From assembly GCA_937892025.1 (NCBI GenBank), contig CALAVA010000165.1, positions 1 through 45,279 on the forward strand: DNA of 45,279 nt, given 5' to 3'. The notes below the pieces were generated by a model. That model saw nothing but the letters and a program-made list of their open reading frames with translations. It was not told the DNA's origin and did no database searches. Every line of letters starts with the position of its first letter. Position 1 is the first letter of the stretch. The translations under genes and the position numbers were made by a program. Of the stretch, positions 26,161 through 33,170 are shown in pieces. This DNA is from an uncultured Bacteroidales bacterium. GTDB lineage: Bacteria; Bacteroidota; Bacteroidia; Bacteroidales; WCHB1-69.

Positions 26161-26194
26161 AGGGGAAGTGGAAAAAAAATTCCACTTTTCCCTT
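26161..26194 (+). terminator. Terminator
   Basis: GGGGAAGTGGAA and TTCCACTTTTCCC form a long stem. Confidence 0.75.
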
Positions 26195-26207
26195 ATTTCA
26201 ATAAAAA

Positions 26208-26250
26208 TTGGTACGAAATTTGCTATTATTTATGACGGACAACTAAAAAA
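26208..26250 (+). promoter_or_regulatory. Early-type promoter, twin of 26,471
   Basis: TTGGTACGAAATTTGC and GACGGACAACTAAAA. About 50 bp identical to the copy 263 bp downstream. Serves the 26,260 gene. Confidence 0.6.
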
Positions 26251-26259
26251 CAAAAAACT

Positions 26260-26463
26260 ATGGTTACTACATTTATTGTCTTAATTGGATTGTTTATCAC
26301 TAACGGGATTGTTTTCTTAATTGCATTAGACAGATGTAAAAAGAAAGTTTGGAACGGTATTGCTATTGTTTCTTGTATTGCGGCATTTATTTGTTGGATT
26401 GGTATGCTTGTGGTACTGTGGCAAACAAATTTCTTTCTTGAGCCTAATATTCATATCGGATAA
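26260..26463 (+). CDS. Small membrane protein, two helices
   Basis: 67 residues. Hydrophobic stretches at about 4-24 and 34-54, separated by RCKKKVWNG, so the loop should face the cytoplasm. Unknown role. Confidence 0.6.
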   Translation: MVTTFIVLIGLFITNGIVFLIALDRCKKKVWNGIAIVSCIAAFICWIGMLVVLWQTNFFLEPNIHIG

Positions 26464-26470
26464 AATCTGT

Positions 26471-26513
26471 TTGGTACGAAATTTGCTATTATTTATGACG
26501 GACAACTAAAAAA
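26471..26513 (+). promoter_or_regulatory. Early-type promoter, twin of 26,208
   Basis: Same sequence as the preceding copy. Serves the 26,522 gene. Confidence 0.6.
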
Positions 26514-26521
26514 CAAAAAAT

Positions 26522-26752
26522 ATGAATAAGATATTAGTAATAATAGACCATTTGGAACACCAAGTTTTTATTGAGGTGGCAAATGAAGAAGAAATTGAAA
26601 CGAAGTACAAAGGAGATGAGGAGGATTATATCCGTGACAAATACGGCTTCAAAGACAATGACTTGTTTTCGTGGGAATATATTACAAAAAGAATTGAAGT
26701 TTTTGGATTGAAAAAGGGAAATGAAAAATTAAATATCCGTGTGTGGAGTTAA
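26522..26752 (+). CDS. Hypothetical protein
   Basis: 76 residues, mixed charge (ANEEEIETKYKGDEEDYIRD). Unrecognised. Confidence 0.55.
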   Translation: MNKILVIIDHLEHQVFIEVANEEEIETKYKGDEEDYIRDKYGFKDNDLFSWEYITKRIEVFGLKKGNEKLNIRVWS

Positions 26753-26772
26753 GGTAATAGGTTTTAATTAAT

Positions 26773-26807
26773 TTGGAATAATTTTTGTATATTATTATAG
26801 CGAACAA
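26773..26807 (+). promoter_or_regulatory. Early-type promoter
   Basis: TTGGAATAATTTTTG, then ATTATTATAGCGAACAA. Serves the 26,823 gene. Confidence 0.65.
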
Positions 26808-26822
26808 TTAAAGCAAAAAACT

Positions 26823-27266
26823 ATGTGCTTAGTTACTAAAACAGAAAGGTTAAAGGTAGCAAAAGAAGATATTAAATGTTATAAGAGAGTAGCATTCTTT
26901 CTTATTGGTGATGAAATTAATTTTGAAACGCCTCACCAATGTACAATCGTACCAATTGATGTGTTATTGGGAAAACAAGAGTTTTCTGCGCTTGGAAATT
27001 TGGAAGCAAAAAAAGGAGAAAATGGTGAGTATTTAATTTTTGGTGGTGTAATTCACACTTACGCTTATAAATGGGATGCTTGCATAAATCAATGTCATAA
27101 TGAACTCGTTGTTGATTGTATAATTCCAAAGGGAACAAAGTACATTGAAGGTTACGATGGCTCGGGCTTCAAAACTATTGCCGCACAAAAAATCAAAGTT
27201 GATGGGTTTAAAAATGAAGAAGAAATAAAAAAACAAGCTATAAGAATTGAAAAAATGTATTATTGA
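26823..27266 (+). CDS. MCL-type hypothetical protein, intact copy
   Basis: 147 residues beginning MCLVTKTERLKVAKEDIKCY. The intact member of a family with broken copies at 12,053 and 12,582. Conserved points are the MCL start, the VxKCYK-like strand, a (V/Y)IHTY motif and CIIPKGTKY. This looks like a folded domain of about 140 residues, function unknown. Confidence 0.7.
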   Translation: MCLVTKTERLKVAKEDIKCYKRVAFFLIGDEINFETPHQCTIVPIDVLLGKQEFSALGNLEAKKGENGEYLIFGGVIHTYAYKWDACINQCHNELVVDCIIPKGTKYIEGYDGSGFKTIAAQKIKVDGFKNEEEIKKQAIRIEKMYY

Positions 27267-27276
27267 TATTAATTCT

Positions 27277-27312
27277 TTGGAAAGATTCTTGTAAATATTA
27301 AATTATCTAATG
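27277..27312 (+). promoter_or_regulatory. Early-type promoter before a pseudogene
   Basis: TTGGAAAGATTCTTGTAAAT, leading straight into gene-interior sequence at 27,312. Confidence 0.5.
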
Positions 27313-27426
27313 TTGATGGAAAAATTGCCTTTGTTGACGCAGATGGCGAACTGACCTATGCCGAAACTTTTGGTGGAGGACTTTGATATTGTCCTTTGCG
27401 TTTGGTTTAGTTTTAACGAAGAATAA
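27310..27426 (+). pseudogene. Truncated, frameshifted copy of the 29,234 gene
   Basis: VDGKIAFVDADGELTYAETF, then after a one-base shift EDFDIVLCVWFSFNEE and stop, parallel VDGKIAFVLGNGGLWYADTF and DFDMVLCIWNAFHEE of the 29,234 gene. The first 55 or so codons are missing, and the similarity continues past the stop (GTTGTTTCA, ATATTTTGTG). Confidence 0.75.
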
Positions 27427-27458
27427 AGTAGAGTTGTTTCATATATTTTGTGTTTTTG

Positions 27459-27492
27459 GCCGAAAGAATCCCAAATTTTTTCGGCTTTTTTT
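27459..27492 (+). terminator. Terminator
   Basis: GCCGAAA and TTTCGGC, then seven T. Confidence 0.75.
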
Positions 27493-27498
27493 ATTAAT

Positions 27499-27533
27499 TT
27501 GGTACACTTTTTGATGTATTATTTGGCGAGTAG
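27499..27533 (+). promoter_or_regulatory. Early-type promoter
   Basis: TTGGTACACTTTTTG, then ATTATTTGGCGAGTAG. Serves the 27,554 gene. Confidence 0.6.
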
Positions 27534-27553
27534 TAAATTAAAATAATAGAATT

Positions 27554-27748
27554 ATGGAAGGAATTAAATTTGAAGAAGTTGTTATGACATTTGCGGAAAC
27601 TTACAAGAATCGTAACATTATGCTGAAAGAGGAATGTGGAAACTTGTACTTGTATGCAGATGAGGAATGCAAATTTTGTGCTACGGGATATTGCCTTCTT
27701 TGTAATGTAAAAAGGTTGTGCGAAGTCCTTGAAAATGAACTTTTGTAA
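27554..27748 (+). CDS. Cysteine-rich small protein
   Basis: 64 residues. ECKFCATGYCLLCNVKRLC has CxxC and a further CxxC, a likely zinc site. Unknown role. Confidence 0.55.
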   Translation: MEGIKFEEVVMTFAETYKNRNIMLKEECGNLYLYADEECKFCATGYCLLCNVKRLCEVLENELL

Positions 27749-27753
27749 AAAGT

Positions 27754-27790
27754 TTGGCATAATATTTGATTATAATTAAAGTGTTTAACC
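27754..27790 (+). promoter_or_regulatory. Early-type promoter
   Basis: TTGGCATAATATTTG, ATTATAATTAAAG, then GTTTAACC leader. Serves the peptide gene and probably the membrane protein after it. Confidence 0.6.
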
Positions 27791-27808
27791 GATTAAAATC
27801 TAAATACT

Positions 27809-27880
27809 ATGAATGTAAGACAATTAAAAAGAGAATTGAGTTTCTTTGACGATGAACAAGAAGATGTTGTTATTTCATAA
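27809..27880 (+). CDS. 23-residue peptide
   Basis: MNVRQLKRELSFFDDEQEDV plus VIS. The pattern (helix, acidic turn, VVIS) is that of the first turn of a common small phage protein (xVxELxxxLxxxDPDxEVVI). Either a truncated copy or a leader peptide for the next gene, whose ATG is 14 bp on. Confidence 0.4.
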   Translation: MNVRQLKRELSFFDDEQEDVVIS

Positions 27881-27893
27881 GGAGTAAATTAAA

Positions 27894-28073
27894 ATGAAAG
27901 TATTATCAATTATATATTTGTTTTTGCTGACAATTTGTCTTATTGTAATGACAATGTGGCAGATAGCCATTGGTTCTCATATCTTTGTGGTATGTATGTT
28001 TTTTGCAATGAGTTTTTTGTCAATCTATCTTATTTGCAAAACTTTTGAAGAATTTTACGAGGAAAAAAGTTAG
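27894..28073 (+). CDS. 59-residue membrane protein, paralogue of 36,380
   Basis: Two hydrophobic stretches around MWQIAIGS. Same length and layout as the protein at 36,380 (MKVLSII start, LTMWQ centre, VVCMFF, and an aromatic charged tail FEEFYEEK against FADFYDRN). Likely spans the inner membrane twice. Confidence 0.65.
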   Translation: MKVLSIIYLFLLTICLIVMTMWQIAIGSHIFVVCMFFAMSFLSIYLICKTFEEFYEEKS

Positions 28074-28074
28074 T

Positions 28075-28109
28075 TTGGTACGATTGTTGTAAGGATATAG
28101 TTATCTATC
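28075..28109 (+). promoter_or_regulatory. Early-type promoter
   Basis: TTGGTACGATTGTTG, then GATATAGTTATC. Serves the 28,129 gene. Confidence 0.55.
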
Positions 28110-28128
28110 AAATTAAAAATAAAGAACT

Positions 28129-28401
28129 ATGAAAAAGACAGAAAGGATTTCAAGAATCAATGCAATGTTGGATAGTCATTTCAAGTCCAATCATGGCGCA
28201 TGGTGGGTTTCCAATAGCAACGGCTATAAGGAAATGATTGAATTGCACCGAGGTCAAGGTGGCGACAAAATCAATCCCGTTTGGATTGCTAAATACATTT
28301 TCCGCCACGAAGCAAGTGTAAACATCATTCACTTTGCAGGTTGTTGCATTGTCTATACGAGAGAGAGCGTAAAACTTTACGATAGAGCAGTGAAAAAGTA
28401 A
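28129..28401 (+). CDS. Hypothetical protein
   Basis: 90 residues, basic, with WWVSNSNGYKEMIELHRGQG and IIHFAGCCIVYTRES. Unrecognised. Confidence 0.6.
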   Translation: MKKTERISRINAMLDSHFKSNHGAWWVSNSNGYKEMIELHRGQGGDKINPVWIAKYIFRHEASVNIIHFAGCCIVYTRESVKLYDRAVKK

Positions 28402-28404
28402 AAA

Positions 28405-28442
28405 TTGGCACGATTATTGATAGCATATACGCAAATGCGTAC
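28405..28442 (+). promoter_or_regulatory. Early-type promoter with operator
   Basis: TTGGCACGATTATTG followed by a palindrome TACGCA-AA-TGCGTA at 28,428-28,441, where other copies have the -10 or start region. Serves the 28,472 gene. Confidence 0.65.
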
Positions 28443-28471
28443 AATTATAAACAATTAAAATTGAAAATAAA

Positions 28472-28786
28472 ATGAAATTCACGATTAAGCCTTATTCAAT
28501 CATAGAGGGTAAAGGAACCAAAAAAGATGCAATGGATAACCTTTACAACACATTCCGACTATTGCCTACAGCAAATTGCTATGGCATTTATGGTGCATAT
28601 CAAGAAAGTTTTACATCAAGAGATAATTGTGCTTGGGTTTACACAATTCAAGTGTACAAGAGAGGAAAGCATCGCAAAAACCCGCACTATTGTATTAGGG
28701 TTTACAAAGTGCCTTTTGTCGTCCTTGACCTTTTAAAACTGAAAGTTATTCAAAAAAGAAACGGAGTTAAGATTGAGAAAATGTAA
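28472..28786 (+). CDS. Hypothetical protein
   Basis: 104 residues, basic. Contains NCYGIYGAYQ, WVYTIQVYKRGKHRKN and YCIRVYKVPF. Two beta strands of similar wording suggest a small alpha/beta fold. Unrecognised. Under the palindrome-bearing promoter. Confidence 0.6.
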   Translation: MKFTIKPYSIIEGKGTKKDAMDNLYNTFRLLPTANCYGIYGAYQESFTSRDNCAWVYTIQVYKRGKHRKNPHYCIRVYKVPFVVLDLLKLKVIQKRNGVKIEKM

Positions 28787-28788
28787 TT

Positions 28789-28823
28789 TTGGTACGATTA
28801 TTGTATGTTATTGAATTGTAATT
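28789..28823 (+). promoter_or_regulatory. Early-type promoter
   Basis: TTGGTACGATTATTG, then GTTATTGAATTG. Serves the 28,838 gene. Confidence 0.55.
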
Positions 28824-28837
28824 TAAATTATAATAAA

Positions 28838-29059
28838 ATGAAGAACGAAGATATTGCAAAAGTTGTTTCCAAGAAGAACAAAGAAACCTATGAAGCGGTG
28901 ATGAAAGCACTTACCCAAAAGGATGAGGAAATCAAGAGGCACGAACAAAGACTTTTATTTGCATTTGCATCAATCATTAGTGATGTTGGCTGTAGCGATG
29001 AGTCGTATGCTATCGCTTACGATGATTTCAAGAAAAAATTGATAAATAATTTTGATTGA
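28838..29059 (+). CDS. Hypothetical helical protein
   Basis: 73 residues from MKNEDIAKVVSKKNKE; an upstream ATG at 28,805 falls inside the promoter and is rejected. Charged helix, then FAFASIISDVGCSDESYA. Unrecognised. Confidence 0.55.
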   Translation: MKNEDIAKVVSKKNKETYEAVMKALTQKDEEIKRHEQRLLFAFASIISDVGCSDESYAIAYDDFKKKLINNFD

Positions 29060-29108
29060 TTGAAATGGAATACCTTTTTAATTGCATTGTAATGAGCGAT
29101 TAAAGACA

Positions 29109-29177
29109 ATGCAAATCATTGACGGAAACACAAACGATGGCAAAAAAATGGTTGGTTTTACAGCAGGAAAATCATAA
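29109..29177 (+). pseudogene. Short remnant shared with 7,211-7,285
   Basis: A 22-codon frame ending KKMVGFTAGKS. The last nine codons recur near 7,247. A degenerate promoter-like sequence precedes it at about 29,066. Confidence 0.3.
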
Positions 29178-29179
29178 TT

Positions 29180-29216
29180 TTGGCACGATTCTTGTAATGT
29201 ATTAAATCGTCTAACC
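29180..29216 (+). promoter_or_regulatory. Early-type promoter
   Basis: TTGGCACGATTCTTG, then TATTAAATCGTCTAACC leader. Serves the 29,234 gene. Confidence 0.6.
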
Positions 29217-29233
29217 AATTAAAACAAATAATT

Positions 29234-29527
29234 ATGTTTAAATCTAAAACTACATTTGAATTAATCAGTCAGTACTGCGCTGACATTAATAACCACAAAC
29301 AAGAAGCCGTTAAAATGATGATTACTGACATTGAATCCCATTTTTCTGTCTGCAAAGAAGAATTTGAACCTTTGAACGAAGAACATTGTGGTGTGGTTGC
29401 AATTTCCTATGTCGATGGAAAAATTGCCTTTGTACTTGGAAATGGTGGACTATGGTATGCCGATACATTCGAAGCAACAGACTTTGATATGGTACTTTGC
29501 ATTTGGAATGCGTTTCACGAAGAATAA
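29234..29527 (+). CDS. Hypothetical protein, parent of the 27,310 pseudogene
   Basis: 97 residues. YVDGKIAFVLGNGGLWYADT, then FDMVLCIWNAF. Small alpha/beta protein by pattern, unknown. Confidence 0.65.
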   Translation: MFKSKTTFELISQYCADINNHKQEAVKMMITDIESHFSVCKEEFEPLNEEHCGVVAISYVDGKIAFVLGNGGLWYADTFEATDFDMVLCIWNAFHEE

Positions 29528-29593
29528 AGTTGTTTCAAATATTTTGTGCTTTTTGTTGTAAATTTCTCAAAAGATTACGATTTTTTTGCGGGT

Positions 29594-29628
29594 TTGGCAC
29601 ACTTTTTGTGTTATGTTATAATGAACAT
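29594..29628 (+). promoter_or_regulatory. Early-type promoter
   Basis: TTGGCACACTTTTTG, then ATGTTATAATGAACAT; TATAAT is exact. Serves the 29,642 gene. Confidence 0.65.
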
Positions 29629-29641
29629 TAAAAAAATAACT

Positions 29642-29851
29642 ATGGAAAAATACATCTGCGAACTCTACGGAAAGAAGTCAAAAGAACAAATCGGAACTTG
29701 TATGGGTAAGCCCATCTATGGATGGGGAATGAAATTCTATAAGGACAAAGAATGTAAAGTCCTCGCATTTATTGACCCTTACCACTATATTAGAAAGGAC
29801 AAAATTATGCTTATTGGTGGCGTTTATGCGCTTATTCACCTCGTTAAGTGA
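29642..29851 (+). CDS. Hypothetical protein
   Basis: 69 residues from MEKYICELYGKKSKEQIGTC; an upstream ATG at 29,546 predates the promoter and is rejected. Contains GKPIYGWGMKFYKDKECKVL. Unrecognised. Confidence 0.6.
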   Translation: MEKYICELYGKKSKEQIGTCMGKPIYGWGMKFYKDKECKVLAFIDPYHYIRKDKIMLIGGVYALIHLVK

Positions 29852-29856
29852 ACACT

Positions 29857-29891
29857 TTGGCACGATTATTGCTTCTATATTGTAGTGAACA
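29857..29891 (+). promoter_or_regulatory. Early-type promoter
   Basis: TTGGCACGATTATTG, then TATATTGTAGTGAACAA. Serves the 29,908 gene. Confidence 0.65.
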
Positions 29892-29907
29892 ATTAAAATC
29901 AAAAGCA

Positions 29908-30342
29908 ATGAAGAATAACACTATTAAATTTGAAATAGAAGGTATTGGCACAATCAATGTTTCTGCAACAATGAAGGGTGCAAGCAATGGCAACAAACAA
30001 TTTATGTTTCCTCACTATATGTTTAATTTGAAGATTTGGAGTGAGCACGGAAAAATGAGTGTGACATTCCACGATTCACATTTGAACTTTTCAAACAATG
30101 TGAAGAAGTTGAACGAGGAGGCTCTTTGTGACGCATTGTATTGTGTCTTGTGCGATATTTCAATGTATCTTAACGATGAAATTCGTGGATGCTACGATGA
30201 AAAAAAAGATGCGTCTTTGATTAAACAAGTTGAAAATGGTTGCCGTAGGGAGTATGAGAAGTTTATGGCGGTGGTTGGTGATGAGGAAAATGTTTGGGCT
30301 GCAATTAAATCATTAACAGACCAAATTATGGAAAATGAATAA
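29908..30342 (+). CDS. Hypothetical protein
   Basis: 144 residues from MKNNTIKFEIEGIGTINVSA, the first ATG after the promoter. Beta-rich first half, helical second half (SLIKQVENGCRREYEKFMAV). Unrecognised. Confidence 0.6.
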   Translation: MKNNTIKFEIEGIGTINVSATMKGASNGNKQFMFPHYMFNLKIWSEHGKMSVTFHDSHLNFSNNVKKLNEEALCDALYCVLCDISMYLNDEIRGCYDEKKDASLIKQVENGCRREYEKFMAVVGDEENVWAAIKSLTDQIMENE

Positions 30343-30351
30343 AAACACATA

Positions 30352-30365
30352 TACGCAATTGCGTA
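30352..30365. promoter_or_regulatory. Operator-like palindrome
   Basis: TACGCAATTGCGTA, a perfect 14-bp palindrome, the only copy without a TTGGCAC element. It lies 58 bp upstream of the 30,424 gene. Confidence 0.55.
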
Positions 30366-30423
30366 CATAGTTGATTGCAAAGGAACTATTTTTTATGTTT
30401 AAATATTTATAATAAAAAATAAA

Positions 30424-31140
30424 ATGAAAAACATTATTGAAGAAGCAGTTAGTACTACAATTAGAAACTTTCTTGACGATTATAGAAAGACAAATAATAA
30501 TGGGAATTTAGTTCCAATTAGTGAGAACAATATTAAGAGAATTATATCAACACATTCGGACAATGGGTATATAGTAATAAGCCCGTGTAGAGGTGGTTCT
30601 GATTTTGGAATTGACCCAACGAAGTCAAAAGGTGAATATGACAAATTGGCATATATCAATAAGACAAGAGTGAAGTCAATTATAAAGGACATAAAGGAAT
30701 CGGGATTCTCTTATACTCCGACTTATGGTGGCTTTAAGGAAAACTTGGGCACTGAAAAAGAAACAACTGTCTATGAACGCTCGTTTATAATCTATAACAA
30801 GGACAAGAAAGGGAACAACCTTAATTTTGATGATTTGTACAATTTCGGATTATATCTTTGTAAAAAGTACAATCAAGATTCTTTCTTGGTACAAGCACCA
30901 AACGGCAAGCCGAAGTATGTGACGCAAGACGGCTCAATCGACTTTGAATTTGATGGAGGAAAAGTGTTTAACGATGTAAGTCAAGAGTATTTTACCGACT
31001 TGCACAAAAACACACACAAAAGCGGTGATATTTCCAAAAGAAAGCCAACAAGGTTTAGTTTCACGGAAGCCTATGTAAACCCTAAGCCGCAATGTTATAG
31101 CGAAAGGCACACAAGATGGCTCAATGGCGAAGTATTCTAA
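30424..31140 (+). CDS. Hypothetical protein, possible motif bearer
   Basis: 238 residues. The start MKNIIEEAVSTTIRNFLDD is an amphipathic helix reminiscent of the (L/I)-x-E motif but lacking it exactly. The upstream region (ATATTTATAATAAAAAATAAA) looks more like the late-type than the early-type promoters. The body has ISPCRGGSDFGID and a C-terminal SERHTRWLNGEVF. This could be a late-type gene lying in the early block. Function unknown. Confidence 0.55.
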   Translation: MKNIIEEAVSTTIRNFLDDYRKTNNNGNLVPISENNIKRIISTHSDNGYIVISPCRGGSDFGIDPTKSKGEYDKLAYINKTRVKSIIKDIKESGFSYTPTYGGFKENLGTEKETTVYERSFIIYNKDKKGNNLNFDDLYNFGLYLCKKYNQDSFLVQAPNGKPKYVTQDGSIDFEFDGGKVFNDVSQEYFTDLHKNTHKSGDISKRKPTRFSFTEAYVNPKPQCYSERHTRWLNGEVF

Positions 31141-31164
31141 TTGACAAAACAAATTATTATCCAT

Positions 31165-31202
31165 AAAAATCGGCTTTTTTCAATAAATTGCCGATTTTTT
31201 TT
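31165..31202 (+). terminator. Terminator
   Basis: AAAAATCGGC and GCCGATTTTTTTT around a 15-base loop. Confidence 0.85.
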
Positions 31203-31206
31203 GTCT

Positions 31207-31241
31207 TTGGTATAGTTTTTGTACAATATTGTAGTGAACAT
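31207..31241 (+). promoter_or_regulatory. Early-type promoter
   Basis: TTGGTATAGTTTTTG, then ATATTGTAGTGAACAT. Serves the 31,273 gene. Confidence 0.65.
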
Positions 31242-31272
31242 TATTTATTAACCCAATTAAAAACACAAAACT

Positions 31273-31548
31273 ATGAAAATTAAAGCAACTTTTTTCGTAA
31301 TGTCAATGACTGAATTTGTTGATGGAGTTGAATACCACAACAATCCGACAGCCCACAGCAACGAGCAAGAAGCCGAAGCCGCTATGAACAAAAAGGCTGA
31401 TGAATGGATTGCAACATTCAAGGAGATTGAAGATTTCAAGCCGAAAGAGACAAGAACTTGCGACACCATTGAAGTCAAAGATGAAAACGCACCCGACACC
31501 AACATCAAGATTTGGATTGACAAGGTGAGTTTGGAAGTTGAAATTTAA
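31273..31548 (+). CDS. Hypothetical protein
   Basis: 91 residues. Beta strand start (KIKATFFVMSMTEF), acidic helix with EQEAEAAMNKKADEW, then strands ending DKVSLEVEI. Unrecognised. Confidence 0.6.
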   Translation: MKIKATFFVMSMTEFVDGVEYHNNPTAHSNEQEAEAAMNKKADEWIATFKEIEDFKPKETRTCDTIEVKDENAPDTNIKIWIDKVSLEVEI

Positions 31549-31567
31549 TCAACAAAAAAAAATAATG

Positions 31568-31593
31568 GCGGTGCAAGAAATTGTGCCGCTTTT
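31568..31593 (+). terminator. Terminator
   Basis: GCGGTGCAA, loop GAAA, TTGTGCCGC, then TTTT. Confidence 0.8.
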
Positions 31594-31601
31594 CGTATAG
31601 T

Positions 31602-31636
31602 TTGGTATGGTATTTGCATATTATTGTAGTGAATAC
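31602..31636 (+). promoter_or_regulatory. Early-type promoter
   Basis: TTGGTATGGTATTTG, then TTATTGTAGTGAATAC. Serves the 31,651 gene. Confidence 0.6.
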
Positions 31637-31650
31637 TAAATCTAATTGAT

Positions 31651-31875
31651 ATGATTACATTAAAGAACTTTCAAATTAAAATGACCGAGAAAGCAAAGAA
31701 GCATGGACTTTATGAAAATTTCGGTCAGAAAGAAATTGCTCAACTCAAAGACCGCTATGGCTACAATCCCTATGGCAGCGAGAAAGAACGTAAGATAGCC
31801 GATGAGATTGACCGCTTGCAGCAATGGGCTGAAGGTTTTAACATGAATGACCTTCACATGGCACTTTTGGCATGA
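31651..31875 (+). CDS. Hypothetical protein
   Basis: 74 residues. FGQKEIAQLKDRYGYNPYGS is a compact, conserved-looking motif; the rest is helical. Its final codons (LLA, stop) lie inside the next promoter. Confidence 0.6.
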   Translation: MITLKNFQIKMTEKAKKHGLYENFGQKEIAQLKDRYGYNPYGSEKERKIADEIDRLQQWAEGFNMNDLHMALLA

Positions 31876-31901
31876 TTTTTGTGTTATATTATAGTGAACA
31901 T
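31867..31901 (+). promoter_or_regulatory. Early-type promoter overlapping a stop codon
   Basis: TTGGCATGATTTTTG; TGA of the preceding gene is within it. Then TATTATAGTGAACAT. Serves the 31,917 gene. Confidence 0.65.
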
Positions 31902-31916
31902 TAAAAACAAAGACCT

Positions 31917-32159
31917 ATGGCAAAAAGAAAGCAAATGACCGCAAAGGATTTGAGGGATTACCTTGAAAGTATGCCTTGCCCTTTCTGCACTGATGGAGTG
32001 ACTGATGGCGAGCTTGAAGCCATTTCAGCAAGCCTTGAAATTGAAATGAAAGACATTCTACAATGGGAGAACGAGGAAGAGTTGGAGAAACTGAAGGAGT
32101 ATGACAACGGAGAAGATTTTTTCATTAACGGCTGCATCTTGTTCACCGAAGAACTTTAA
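31917..32159 (+). CDS. Hypothetical protein with CPFC motif
   Basis: 80 residues. PCPFCTDG near residue 20. The end (LKEYDNGEDFFINGCILFTE) closely parallels the end of the 35,968 protein (LKHYENGQDFYIDGCTIFTE), so the two share a C-terminal module with different N-termini. Confidence 0.6.
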   Translation: MAKRKQMTAKDLRDYLESMPCPFCTDGVTDGELEAISASLEIEMKDILQWENEEELEKLKEYDNGEDFFINGCILFTEEL

Positions 32160-32161
32160 CT

Positions 32162-32196
32162 TTGGCACGATTTTTGATTATAATTAAAGTCCAAAC
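32162..32196 (+). promoter_or_regulatory. Early-type promoter
   Basis: TTGGCACGATTTTTG, then ATTATAATTAAAG. Serves the 32,228 gene. Confidence 0.6.
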
Positions 32197-32227
32197 ACAC
32201 ATTATTATTAACTAAATCTAAATCAAA

Positions 32228-32719
32228 ATGAAAAAAATTATCACTTTAATTGCAATCATCTTTGCCACTACACTTGTTGGCTTTGCTCAAACGCCTACTA
32301 TTCGCTTTGACAATGGCAAATACGATATGGTGCTTCACCCAACGAACCCGAATGGCACAAATGTTGAAGTGGTTACACTTTCGGCTTACGATGCCGTTTC
32401 GCAAACAACCGAGTTCAAACGGATTGAGATTGAGTATGATGTTGTTAATCCTCAACGACTTATGTACGACAATAGAAAAATGCTCAACAATTTCGCCACT
32501 ACTGAACTAATTGGCATTGGTACGTCACTTGCGGGTGGACTTATTGCGTATGAAAGTGCAAAACACAATAGTCAATTTGGAACTTACTTTGGTATTGGGT
32601 TGGCTGTTGCGGGTGGCATAACTTGTATTGTTGGCTATATTCCATTGCTTAAAAAGACGGATTTATTTGTCACGGCAAATGGTGTCGGAGTACGATACAA
32701 GATTAGCAAGTTAAATTGA
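32228..32719 (+). CDS. Exported membrane protein
   Basis: 163 residues. A signal peptide (KKIITLIAIIFATTLVGFAQ, cut after FA) is followed by a beta-rich part, then a Gly-rich stretch with two hydrophobic segments (about 97-107 and 116-141). An early-expressed envelope protein of this kind could act in superinfection exclusion or surface change; that is inference. Confidence 0.65.
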   Translation: MKKIITLIAIIFATTLVGFAQTPTIRFDNGKYDMVLHPTNPNGTNVEVVTLSAYDAVSQTTEFKRIEIEYDVVNPQRLMYDNRKMLNNFATTELIGIGTSLAGGLIAYESAKHNSQFGTYFGIGLAVAGGITCIVGYIPLLKKTDLFVTANGVGVRYKISKLN

Positions 32720-32742
32720 CCCCATGCAAGATTGCTATAAAG

Positions 32743-32772
32743 AAAAAAGTCGCTCTACGGAGTGGCTTTTTT
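32743..32772 (+). terminator. Terminator
   Basis: AAAAAAGTCGCTC, loop TACG, GAGTGGCTTTTTT. Confidence 0.85.
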
Positions 32773-32777
32773 CATTT

Positions 32778-32812
32778 TTGGCATAAAATTTGTATTATAT
32801 TGAAGTGAACAC
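32778..32812 (+). promoter_or_regulatory. Early-type promoter
   Basis: TTGGCATAAAATTTG, then ATATTGAAGTGAACAC. Serves the 32,828 gene. Confidence 0.6.
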
Positions 32813-32827
32813 TAAAACACAAATACT

Positions 32828-33115
32828 ATGTTTACGAAGTATCGCAAAAGAAACAATCAAAGACTTCTATTCATTGACAACACAATAATGATTGAAGAGG
32901 GCAGCACTATCATTGCCATTGGCAGAGAAAACAAGATGTTTTCAACTGAAAAGACCATTGCCTTTGACATTGCCACCATTGAAGGAGCGGACAAGAATAC
33001 AATAAAAAGGTTTGTCAAGACTGCATTGCTTTACAATAACGATAAACGGGTTTTAAATTATAATTTTTTGGAAGAAAAAGAATTAAATTACAAGCCAAGA
33101 CTTACATTTTCGTAA
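32828..33115 (+). CDS. Hypothetical protein
   Basis: 95 residues, basic. LLFIDNTIMIEEGSTIIAIG, then KTIAFDIATIEGADKNTIKR. Unrecognised. Confidence 0.55.
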   Translation: MFTKYRKRNNQRLLFIDNTIMIEEGSTIIAIGRENKMFSTEKTIAFDIATIEGADKNTIKRFVKTALLYNNDKRVLNYNFLEEKELNYKPRLTFS

Positions 33116-33119
33116 ATTT

Positions 33120-33154
33120 TTGGCATGGTTTTTGCGTATTATTATAGTGAACAA
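33120..33154 (+). promoter_or_regulatory. Early-type promoter
   Basis: TTGGCATGGTTTTTG, then ATTATTATAGTGAACAA. Serves the DUF262-HNH gene. Confidence 0.65.
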
Positions 33155-33170
33155 TTAAAAATAGGAAATT

